Of a stretch of DNA of 64,000 bases, positions 9,676 to 16,500 are shown piece by piece. Positions within the stretch are counted from its first letter, which is position 1, and the number at the start of each line of letters is the position of its first letter. This DNA is from Firmicutes bacterium AM55-24TS. GTDB lineage: Bacteria > Bacillota > Clostridia > UBA1381. The notes beneath the pieces were generated by a model, which was not told where the DNA came from, searched no databases, and saw only the letters and a list, made by a program, of their open reading frames with translations. The stretch is taken from NCBI GenBank assembly GCA_003460745.1, contig QTVU01000001.1, positions 62,001-126,000 on the forward strand, in the 5' to 3' direction. Both the position numbers and the translations under genes were made by a program.

Positions 9676-10319
9676 CAGACAAAACAGAATTAATTAAACG
9701 ATACATATTTTTACTTGCGGGACTTTTCGTCAACGGACTCGGCGTAAGTTTTATCACAAAAGCCGGACTCGGTACTTCACCGATTACAAGTATCCCCTAC
9801 ACTCTAAGTCTTGGTTTTACGCCGACAGTCGGAATGTTTACGTTGGTTTTTAATATTTTTCTTATAATTCTTCAAGTAATTCTTTTAAGACGTAATTTTC
9901 AACTTCAAAACTTGTTGCAGCTGCCGATTATCGCATTGTTTTCATTCTTTATTGACTTAACAATGTCATTGCTCGGATTTATTCAACCGGAAACTTATCT
10001 TTTAAAGGTCATATCACTTGTAATCGGTTGCTTAATACTTGGTTTTGGAGTGTTTATGGAAATGGTCGCAAACGTTGCAATGTTACCGGGTGAGGCAACC
10101 GTCAGAGCGGTTTCTGATGTGTTCAGTACCGATTTCGGTAAAACCAAAATCGCATTCGATTCGTCTATGACAGTAATTGCGGCAATTTTATCGTTTATAA
10201 TGTTCAAACACCTTGACGGCGTCCGCGAAGGAACTATCGTTGCCGCTATTCTTGTAGGCTTTATCGCAAGACTTTTCAAAAAACATATCGGCGGAATAGA
10301 AAAAATACTTATTTCTTGA
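9672..10319 (+). CDS. YczE/YitT-like integral membrane protein
   Basis: The substrate is unknown. The 215-residue protein has five or six hydrophobic segments and the motif GLGTSPITSIPYTLS after the first one, typical of the YczE/YyaS group of Firmicute membrane proteins. The start is GTG at 9672, overlapping the marR stop. It has a short basic tail. In this group the genes often sit next to regulators, and a transport or efflux role is sometimes assumed but not established. No terminator is obvious before the tRNA promoter. Confidence 0.8.
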   Translation: MTDKTELIKRYIFLLAGLFVNGLGVSFITKAGLGTSPITSIPYTLSLGFTPTVGMFTLVFNIFLIILQVILLRRNFQLQNLLQLPIIALFSFFIDLTMSLLGFIQPETYLLKVISLVIGCLILGFGVFMEMVANVAMLPGEATVRAVSDVFSTDFGKTKIAFDSSMTVIAAILSFIMFKHLDGVREGTIVAAILVGFIARLFKKHIGGIEKILIS

Positions 10320-10327
10320 TTTTAGTC

Positions 10328-10356
10328 TTGACATTAGAAGATATTTATGGTATTAT
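10328..10356 (+). promoter_or_regulatory. Promoter of tRNA-Leu
   Basis: TTGACA (10328-10333) and TATTAT (10351-10356) are separated by 17 bases; the mature tRNA starts 14 bases further on. Confidence 0.65.
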
Positions 10357-10369
10357 AATTAGGTAATTT

Positions 10370-10456
10370 GCCGATGTGGTGGAATTGGCAGACGCGCGGG
10401 ACTCAAAATCCCGTGATGGCAACATCGTGTGGGTTCGACCCCCACCATCGGCACCA
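10370..10456 (+). tRNA. tRNA-Leu (anticodon CAA)
   Basis: This is an 87-nucleotide class II tRNA with encoded CCA. The acceptor stem is GCCGATG/CATCGGC, the anticodon stem CGGGA/TCCCG encloses the loop CTCAAAA (anticodon CAA, reading UUG), and there is a long variable arm and a GGTTCGA T-loop. Its 3' 56 bases are repeated at 13274-13329, marking it as an integration site. Confidence 0.96.
10401..10456 (+). repeat. Left attachment repeat (tRNA 3' end)
   Basis: This is the 3' 56 bases of the intact tRNA-Leu, from within the anticodon loop stem to CCA. It is identical to 13274-13329 except A at 10421 against G at 13294. Confidence 0.9.
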
Positions 10457-10469
10457 AATTTCCTATATA

Positions 10470-10820
10470 CGGCTTCCGGTTGAGGAGGTAGCCGAGAGGG
10501 CATAGAAGTACCGCAGAAACGGTACAAGCTATGTCTTACGGCATTCCGTATATCGGAGTATAGCACAGGTGATACAAAAGCTTTCGAGGGCATTTTAATA
10601 TCACAAACACAGGGGACAGCCTAAAGAGCCGATAGCGCCAACTGTCGGCTTGTCTGTTCTCCCAACAATAGGCGTACACAGAGAACACAACCAACCCAGA
10701 TAGATTTTAAAGAGTACATACTGTATTGCTCTTGACGGCTTTGCAACCTTGTCCCATAGGCAAAAGCAAGTTACCGAACAGACTTTATAGCGTCGGCTCT
10801 GTCAGACCCGCCGTTTTTTT
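10470..10820 (+). ncRNA. Candidate structured RNA next to tRNA-Leu
   Basis: This stretch has no convincing ORF but has a tight series of hairpins: GTACCG/CGGTAC (10508-10525); GCTAT/ATAGC (10528-10564) enclosing TACGG/CCGTA; GTGATA/TATCAC (10569-10604); AGCCGATAG/CTGTCGGCT (10627-10650); TGTTCTC/GAGAACA (10655-10687); and AAGAG-TACA/TGTA-CTCTT (10710-10733). AGAGCCGA (10625-10632) can alternatively pair with TCGGCTCT (10793-10800). A run of seven Ts at 10814-10820 follows a short GC stem. It looks richer in GC than the flanking sequence. No separate promoter is evident, so read-through from the tRNA promoter is likely. It matches no RNA class I recognise; large ornate RNAs such as GOLLD and ROOL also sit beside tRNAs. 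Confidence 0.5.
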
Positions 10821-10856
10821 CTTAAAAAAGGGCGCACAAAAAAAACTATTAAACTG

Positions 10857-10885
10857 TTGATTTTCTAATAGTTTTCGTGTATAAT
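10857..10885 (+). promoter_or_regulatory. Promoter candidate for the element's xre gene
   Basis: TTGATT (10857-10862) and TATAAT (10880-10885) are separated by 17 bases. The -35 box lies within a hairpin formed by AACTATTA/TAATAGTT (about 10844-10873). Confidence 0.55.
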
Positions 10886-10953
10886 TTATATCAGCGAAAA
10901 CATAAAGAACACAAAAACTGAATACTTCGGAGTGTTACCGATATAAGAAAAAT

Positions 10954-11065
10954 GTTACACTTTTCGACTTGATTTGTCAAGTAGTGTAACGCATTTGTAA
11001 CATAAGGCAAGTTTGAATTTACCCTTTTAAGGGAAATTTAAAAAGCAATGTTACGCATTTGTAAT
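10954..11065 (+). promoter_or_regulatory. Inverted repeat and TGTWAC boxes upstream of xre
   Basis: GTTACACT (10954-10961) and AGTGTAAC (10983-10990) form an inverted repeat around a second one, ACTTGA/TCAAGT. Two direct-repeat boxes of the form TGTWAC-GCATT-TGTAAY follow at 10985-11001 and 11049-11065. The second abuts TATAAT at 11065-11070. The same box occurs at 6357-6373. They may be operators of the Xre protein or WalR sites. Confidence 0.5.
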
Positions 11066-11094
11066 ATAATTTTTCTTGTGGAGGTAATTTTTTT

Positions 11095-11411
11095 ATGGGA
11101 AAAATCAGAAACAGAAAGAAATGGCTTGCCGAGCCTACGAAGTTTCATAGGGTTTAAAACTTGCACGAACAAAACATAGAGGGTTTACGCAGAAAGCAGT
11201 GTCGGAAGCGACAGGAGTGCCACGTCCGCGTATTTCAGAGTACGAAACAGGTGCGAAAATACCAAGCCCAAAAACTTTGGATAAACTTTTAAGGTATTAC
11301 CTTGATGTAAGGCTTATATCTTTTTATGAGTATCCGAGAATTAAATCAGATTGGTCTGAAGCCGTAAGAGATAAGCACATTGCCAACTTCCCGTATATGA
11401 AAGATTGTTGA
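11095..11411 (+). CDS. Xre-type HTH regulator of the element, with one-base frameshift
   Basis: The reading frame from ATG 11095 (ribosome site GGAGG at 11080-11084) stops at about 11155 after 20 codons. A second frame then continues with LARTKHRGFTQKAVSEATGV, a canonical helix-turn-helix, and PRPRISEYETGAKIPSPKTL, ending at 11411. Adding one T to the TTT run at 11153-11155 joins them (HRV-LKLARTKHRG), giving about 105 residues, the normal size of a small Xre regulator. It probably controls excision or its own promoter. As read, only a GTG-started 70-residue piece at 11199-11411 that lacks the first helices could be made. Confidence in the family is high; whether the gene is intact is open. 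Confidence 0.8.
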
Positions 11412-11513
11412 CTACTGCGGTAGTAAGTGGTATAATAAACGTATGGCAAGCATTATGCTTAACACGTGTAAAAGGTCTGAAATTCAGCAAGTCCACTATC
11501 AAAACTACTGAAT

Positions 11514-11543
11514 AAAAAAAGCACACCGAAGTGTGTTTTTTTT
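11514..11543. terminator. Bidirectional terminator between xre and integrase
   Basis: CACAC-CGAA-GTGTG (11522-11535) is flanked by seven As on the left and eight Ts on the right, so it works in both directions between these convergent genes. Confidence 0.85.
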
Positions 11544-12426
11544 ATGCAAAGGATTGCTCAAGCTGTTTAGTAGCCTTGAGAAAGTCTGTTTCGTCTATGC
11601 TATCGTAAATGTTAAGTGTTATTTGTACGTCTGCGTGTCCGAGCCAAGCAGAAACAACCTTGATAGGAATACCCGAACGGAGTGCAGTGTGGGCGAACGT
11701 GTGGCGCAGGACGTGAAAGCCCAACGGCTCATAAATGCCGATAGTTTCAAGATACCAGTGCCAGTTGTCAAGTACAGTACGATAAGAGATAGGACGACCT
11801 AAAGTGTTTGTAAAAACCATTTCAGAGCCTTTGGCGCGCCGTCTGCGCTTTGTAAGCAGAGTAAGCAACTCACCATACAAGGGAATCTGCCGGCAACCGT
11901 GCGCCGTTTTTACAGCTTGTAGTTCCCCCTTATAGTCTGTATGCTCGATACGCAAAACACCATTGAAGAAGTCAACATCAGACCACCTCAAGGCGATAAG
12001 CTCCCCCACCCTACACCCTGTAAAAAGTAAAGCTTTATAAAAGTCACCGTAAAACGTGAGATAAGAATTTTTTAAAAACCTGTTTATCTCATCGGAACGT
12101 AAAGGCTTTATTTTTTTCGGCTGTTTTTTTGGGAGATCTAAGTCCTCAAGCATAGACAAATTTTTAACCAAACCCAAAGATCGAGCCTTTTTTAAACTCT
12201 GCCGAACAAGTGTAAGCATATGCTTGATAGTAGACAACTTCAAACCGTCAACAACCATATTATTAATTAACTTCTGAATGTCTGAATTACTTAATTTTTT
12301 CAAAGACTTGTCACAAGTCACATGTGTAGCATATTGTAAATAGCTGTCGTATGTAGACTTCTTGACCATAACTTTTTTGTAGGTTTCAAGCCATTCGTAA
12401 ACCCACTCATTTAATCTTTTTTTCAT
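11542..12426 (-). CDS. int: Tyrosine recombinase (phage-type integrase)
   Basis: This enzyme should catalyse integration and excision of the element at tRNA-Leu. The 294-residue protein has a SAM-like N-terminal core-binding domain (about 1-95) and a catalytic domain with all expected residues: Arg139 (GCRVGEL), Lys173, His238 and Arg241 (HVLRH), His264 (LGH) and Tyr274 (NIY). It lacks the extra N-terminal arm-binding domain of longer integrases, so it is compact. It has its own promoter and a GAGGTG ribosome site. The shared terminator lies directly after the stop. Confidence 0.95.
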   Translation of the reverse strand: MKKRLNEWVYEWLETYKKVMVKKSTYDSYLQYATHVTCDKSLKKLSNSDIQKLINNMVVDGLKLSTIKHMLTLVRQSLKKARSLGLVKNLSMLEDLDLPKKQPKKIKPLRSDEINRFLKNSYLTFYGDFYKALLFTGCRVGELIALRWSDVDFFNGVLRIEHTDYKGELQAVKTAHGCRQIPLYGELLTLLTKRRRRAKGSEMVFTNTLGRPISYRTVLDNWHWYLETIGIYEPLGFHVLRHTFAHTALRSGIPIKVVSAWLGHADVQITLNIYDSIDETDFLKATKQLEQSFA

Positions 12427-12431
12427 GAAAT

Positions 12432-12450
12432 CACCTCAAGCAAAATTATA
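12432..12450 (-). promoter_or_regulatory. Integrase -10 box and ribosome site
   Basis: On the minus strand TATAAT (12445-12450) lies just upstream of GAGGTG (12432-12437) and the ATG at 12426. A weak -35 (TTGTGT-like) lies about 18 bases further up. The leader is very short. Confidence 0.5.
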
Positions 12451-12740
12451 ACATAGTCCGACAAAGGGGACACAAAACAGATAAAACAGTTTAAGAGTTT
12501 CGCTCCGCTCGCGCAGGCGAGCCGCACGAGTGCGCGGCTCTGTCTGCACGTCGCTCCGCTTCCCGCTTGGCGCGGCGCAACCTCGCCCACTGCGCTCGTC
12601 TGCGTCGCACTGGCGCTTGTGTAGCGCTTAGGGGAAGTCTTGCTGTGTCGAAGGCTTGCCCTGTGCCGTGAGCGTATGCTCCGTGGAAAGTCTGTCTTAG
12701 CCGTCCGCCGAAAAAGCAACCACGAAGCCTGCCTTGCAGG

Positions 12741-12828
12741 AAATAAAGGGATATTTATTGTAATTGGTTTTCGGCGCAATATTGCTTGAAAACCAACTAC
12801 GAGGCAAGCAATAAATATACCTTTATTT
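12741..12828. repeat. Long imperfect palindrome
   Basis: The outer arms of 19 bp (12741-12759 and 12810-12828) match except at one position. The inner arms GTAATTGGTTTTC (12760-12772) and GAAAACCAACTAC (12788-12800) match at all but one position. The right arm has nine extra bases (12801-12809), and the loop is 15 bases. Confidence 0.85.
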
Positions 12829-12976
12829 TGCTTGCTTTTTAGGCTGTTTCTGCCCGCCCGTTTGGGGTGTATCTGCCACCGCTTGAGGTGTGGCTGTCGC
12901 TTTCCGCTTGCCTTGCACGTTGCGCACGGCTCGCTTGCGTAGTTCCTCCCCGACCACCACCCCTTTTTGACCGTCA

Positions 12977-13022
12977 AGGGGCGGAGAAAGTCTTTTAAAG
13001 GTAACTTAGTTCCTCCGCCCCT
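12977..13022. repeat. GC-rich inverted repeat
   Basis: AGGGGCGGAG (12977-12986) and CTCCGCCCCT (13013-13022) form a perfect 10-bp stem around an AT-rich 26-base loop. It lies 12 bp downstream of the small minus-strand gene and has no T run, so it is a weak terminator candidate at most. Confidence 0.75.
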
Positions 13023-13034
13023 CGTCGGCCAAAA

Positions 13035-13247
13035 TTACCGTAGCCGAGAATGTTTCGCAGAGTATTTGGTATTAATTCCGTTTACATAGTTCAAAACATC
13101 ATATAAAGCCTTGAGTTGACCCTCTTTGTGTCCTTGCACAAAAGAATAATTGTGTAGTTCACTTTCTTGTGGAGTAGTCTTTTTTACTCTCTCAATTTCG
13201 TGGATAAGATAAGCGATTAGATCCTTTTTTAATAAAATATCTTTCAT
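13035..13247 (-). CDS. Small charged protein of the element (70 residues)
   Basis: I do not recognise a family. The start is placed at the ATG at 13247, because GGAGG lies 9 bases before it; a longer frame to 13298 only reads through the attachment repeat. The protein begins MKDILLKKDLIAYLIHEIER and is mostly helical, rich in Lys and Glu. Its position directly inside the right attachment site and its small size are typical of excisionase-like or accessory proteins, but no DNA-binding motif is evident. Confidence 0.6.
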   Translation of the reverse strand: MKDILLKKDLIAYLIHEIERVKKTTPQESELHNYSFVQGHKEGQLKALYDVLNYVNGINTKYSAKHSRLR

Positions 13248-13273
13248 TTTTTCAAACCTCCAAACCACAGGGA

Positions 13274-13329
13274 ACTCAAAATCCCGTGATGGCGACATCG
13301 TGTGGGTTCGACCCCCACCATCGGCACCA
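13274..13329 (+). repeat. Right attachment repeat
   Basis: This is a 56-bp copy of the tRNA-Leu 3' end including CCA, with one mismatch at 13294. The sequence upstream differs from the tRNA 5' half, so it is not a second tRNA. Confidence 0.9.
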
Positions 13330-13331
13330 CA

Positions 13332-13364
13332 AACCTTGTAAGCAGTAATGTTTACAAGGTTTTT
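13332..13364 (+). terminator. Terminator just outside the right attachment site
   Basis: AACCTTGTAA/TTACAAGGTT (13332-13341 with 13352-13361) is followed by Ts. Because it sits right after the tRNA 3'-end copy, it was probably the terminator of tRNA-Leu before insertion. The remaining gap to 13516 shows nothing else. Confidence 0.75.
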
Positions 13365-13516
13365 CTTTTATTCCGACAGAATGTTTGCAAACAAAATTCG
13401 CCTGCAAAATTGTATAGGCTGCTACATACTATATCAGACGTTAAATCCCTAATCAAAATCACTGTGGCAATAACCCCACTCACATATTCATCTTTATTTT
13501 GAATACCCCAAAACAA

Positions 13517-13548
13517 AAAAGAAGAACCAAACTAATGGTTCTTCTTTT
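13517..13548 (-). terminator. Terminator of the 2714-residue SLH gene
   Basis: AAAAGAAGAACC/GGTTCTTCTTTT (13517-13528 with 13537-13548) is a perfect 12-bp stem. On the minus strand it is followed by a T-rich run, 16 bases after the stop. Confidence 0.9.
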
Positions 13549-13564
13549 AAATTGTTATTCTTTT

Positions 13565-16500
13565 TTAATACTCGCAAGCCGCAAGAAGTATATCATTATA
13601 TGCCCAATGTGTTTCAAGAACATCACTGAACGGGCAAGTTAATTTTTCAAGAATTTCAGGAGTCATTTTTCTATCAGTAATTCTGTTGATAATCGCGACT
13701 GCTTCACTTCTTGTAAGCTTATTATCAGGCAAGAATTCATCATTCTCATAACCCGTAACAATTCCCTTTTCTGCCAAGGCATTTATATACTTTTTACACC
13801 AATCAAGTCTTGCAATATCGGTAAATTTATCTTCGCCGTCCAACGGTTCAATATTAATATATCTTGCGATTATAGACGCAAATTCTGCTCTTGAAATCAT
13901 ATCTTCCGGACGGCATAAGCTATTTTCATCACCCGAAATATAATTCTTTTCTACTGCGAAATTGATATAATTCTGATACCATGTACCATCGTGTACATCG
14001 CTGAACTTATTAGCATATATCTTATTTACATCAAAGTCACCGTCAAGCACCGTCAATATCTTCGCCACTTCCGCACGAGTAATTGTATTATCCGGTCTGA
14101 ATTGTACCACGCCGTTTTCTTCATAACCGCTTATATACGGTTCATGCTTGGTTATCGGCATTTCCGTTGGATTTGGTGTTTGATTTCCGTCATTCGGTTT
14201 AGGCGAATTCGTCGGTTCAACAGTCGTTATTGGTGTTTCGGTCGGAGTCGGTGTAGGAGTAGCTGATGATCCTTTATTTCCGCCGCTTGATCTCTTCTTT
14301 GTTATCGTTACATAATACTTATGTTCTACACCATATTTATTTTTCACTGTGTAGACAACAGGATTTTTTTCTGAATCTGTAAAGTCCTGCGCACCTTTTG
14401 GCGAATAATCGTCACCATGTATTTGCAAAACAGGTTCAACACTGTTAAGCTTTGCACTTGACTTCAACACCAATTTTACATTATCGTCTTCATACTCTGT
14501 TTCACCGTACTGTCCGTCAACAGTCAAGCTCTCCAAATACGGATCATCACCAACACGTTCAATATGTACCGTATAAGTTACATCTTCATCGGCTGCCGAT
14601 GAAAGCGTATACTTAACAGGATTGTCCAAATTGCTGAAATCCTGCGCGGTATCGGCACTCGGTGATATTTCATCAGCGTCAAACGTGATTTGCGGTGTCA
14701 CAGATGATAAATCATAGATATACGGTGATGATATATATATATCCGTACCATCTATCTTCGTTTCACCCTCTTGCACATCAGGCAATGTAAATTCAGTTAT
14801 CTTACGAGTCGTACGTCTTGGAACTGTGATTTTTGTTTCACTTGAATAATTTGTATCAAAACCATCTATAACAAATTCAATTCTGTATTCCTGCTCACTT
14901 TCAGTATTGTAGTTAGTAGGAATATTAAGAGTTGCTGTTGCTGATTTATCTTCAAATGAAATTGTTTTTCCTTCTATCTTTGCACCACCGCTTATAGGCA
15001 CTGCATACACCTTTACATCTTCAAAGAATATACCGTTCAAGCCTACTGTTACAAGTCCGCCCTTAAACGTTACCGGTGAAGTATAACTCACCTCGTTAAT
15101 AGTAGGTTTACCATCTCTTGAAATATGTACAGTGTATTCTCTGTCCACATCATCCGCCGCCGATACCTTGTATACAAGTGACTTTGTTTCGTTATCAAAG
15201 TTCTGCTCCCCTTCCGGCGCATAACTGTCACCGTCAATTCTGAGATTCGGTGTAAGCTTGCTTATGTCAGTATCATACTGCACTTTTACATAAACATCCT
15301 TATCCTGTATATCAGCACTGCCAACTTGATTTTGAACATAGAAATTAGTTATAGTCCTCGTCTTACGTCTCGGAACTGTAACGGTTTTTAGCGGAACATA
15401 CGATACATTTTCAAATCCGTCAACATCAAATACCAATGTATAATTCTTTGAATTTTCAGTATCATCATTTTCAGGCATTGTTATACTTGCAGACGCACTT
15501 CTGAAACCGTCCGTTACATCGCCGACAACTACATCATGGCATTCAATCTTGCTATTTCCGTCCTCCGATACGGCATAAACTTTCATACTTTCGTTGAAAA
15601 TACCTGACATTTCAACCTTAACATCACTGCCCTTAAATGTTTCGGGAGCATTTGAAACCGATACACTTGTTATTGTCGGCATACCCGAACGCTTAACTGT
15701 TACAGTATATGTTTTTGAAACACCTCCGTCACCTGTCACGGTATATTGTACAGGATTTGTGAAATCCTGTGTTCCCTTTGGTGTGTAATCCTTACCGTCT
15801 ATATCAACTTTAGGCGTCAACGCCGTTAAATCAGTCGTATAAGGCATATACAACGTGATTGTATTGTCGTCATCATTGATTTCGGCGTCCTTAGTCTGGT
15901 TGTTAATTCTAAAGCCTGTAATTCTACAGCTTTCTTTACGCGGTACTGTAACAATTCCCGACAGACCGATTTGCTGTTCTCTGCCGTTAATCGTTATTTT
16001 AAAGTCATATTTCTTATCCTCACTTGTATCATTTTGAGGTAATGTAACTTTACCGATTGCATGACCTCCGTAGCCGTCATATTCAAGCATTACCTTTTGA
16101 GTTTCTCCGTCACCGCGAGGTACTGCAACAACCTCCATTGTATCCTTAACCTCATCATCTCTTAAATACGGTATAAACTGACCTGTTATATCAACTGTTA
16201 TATCAGTATCATTAAATGTTTTAGGTTGATTTATGTTTACGTTGTTTACCTTTGCAACGCCTTCTCTCAATACATTGATTTGATATACATTTTTTGTTCC
16301 GTCCTCTGCAATGACGGTGTATTCTTTTGTACTGTTCAAATCCTGTGCGTCTGTAGGTGTATATGATACACCTGTATGACTTACTTTAGGTATTACATTG
16401 TTTAAATTCGTGTTGTACGGTACATACAAGTACAACTTATTTCCGTTTCTTGAAATTTCACTTTGGTTTTCCGAAACAACAAAATCTGTCAATTCTTTTC

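Larger units (their letters stand above)
12470..13030. other. GC-rich segment of the element without convincing gene
   Basis: The base composition differs sharply from the flanks, with many CGC/GCG-type triplets and GGAGCGA repeats. A minus-strand ORF (12423-12977) exists but its product is a low-quality Arg/Ser/Ala-rich string with a TTG start and no ribosome site. In another minus frame, 12823-12960 could encode about 45 residues with a plausible Lys/Gln/Ala-rich protein tail (QAVADTPQTGG, then KQPKKQAK), perhaps a degraded gene end. Two inverted repeats lie inside (listed separately). The segment was probably acquired with the element. Confidence 0.6.
10401..13329. mobile_element. Small integrative element in tRNA-Leu (about 2.9 kb)
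   Basis: Direct repeats of 56 bp with one mismatch (10401-10456 and 13274-13329) bound a segment that encodes a tyrosine recombinase. This is the standard footprint of site-specific integration into a tRNA 3' end. Cargo from left to right: a hairpin-dense probable structured RNA, an Xre-type regulator (frameshifted), the integrase (minus strand), a GC-rich segment with inverted repeats, and a 70-residue protein (minus strand). No conjugation, replication, capsid or toxin gene is recognisable. It could be a minimal autonomous integrating element, a satellite mobilised by another element, or the remnant of a larger one. Confidence 0.88.

Noticed and set aside
10345..10593. Minus-strand ORF of 82 codons over the tRNA-Leu
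   Set aside because: It is the reverse complement of a tRNA-Leu and gives the well-known spurious THTMLPSRDFESRAS-type peptide; it is not a gene.
12423..12977. Minus-strand ORF of 184 codons overlapping the integrase start by ATGA
   Set aside because: The product is a low-complexity Arg/Ser/Ala/Thr string with a TTG start and no ribosome site, in a GC-rich palindromic segment. The integrase has its own promoter inside it.
13248..13298. N-terminal extension of the 70-residue element protein
   Set aside because: These codons read through the attachment repeat in antisense; the strong GGAGG site supports the start at 13247.
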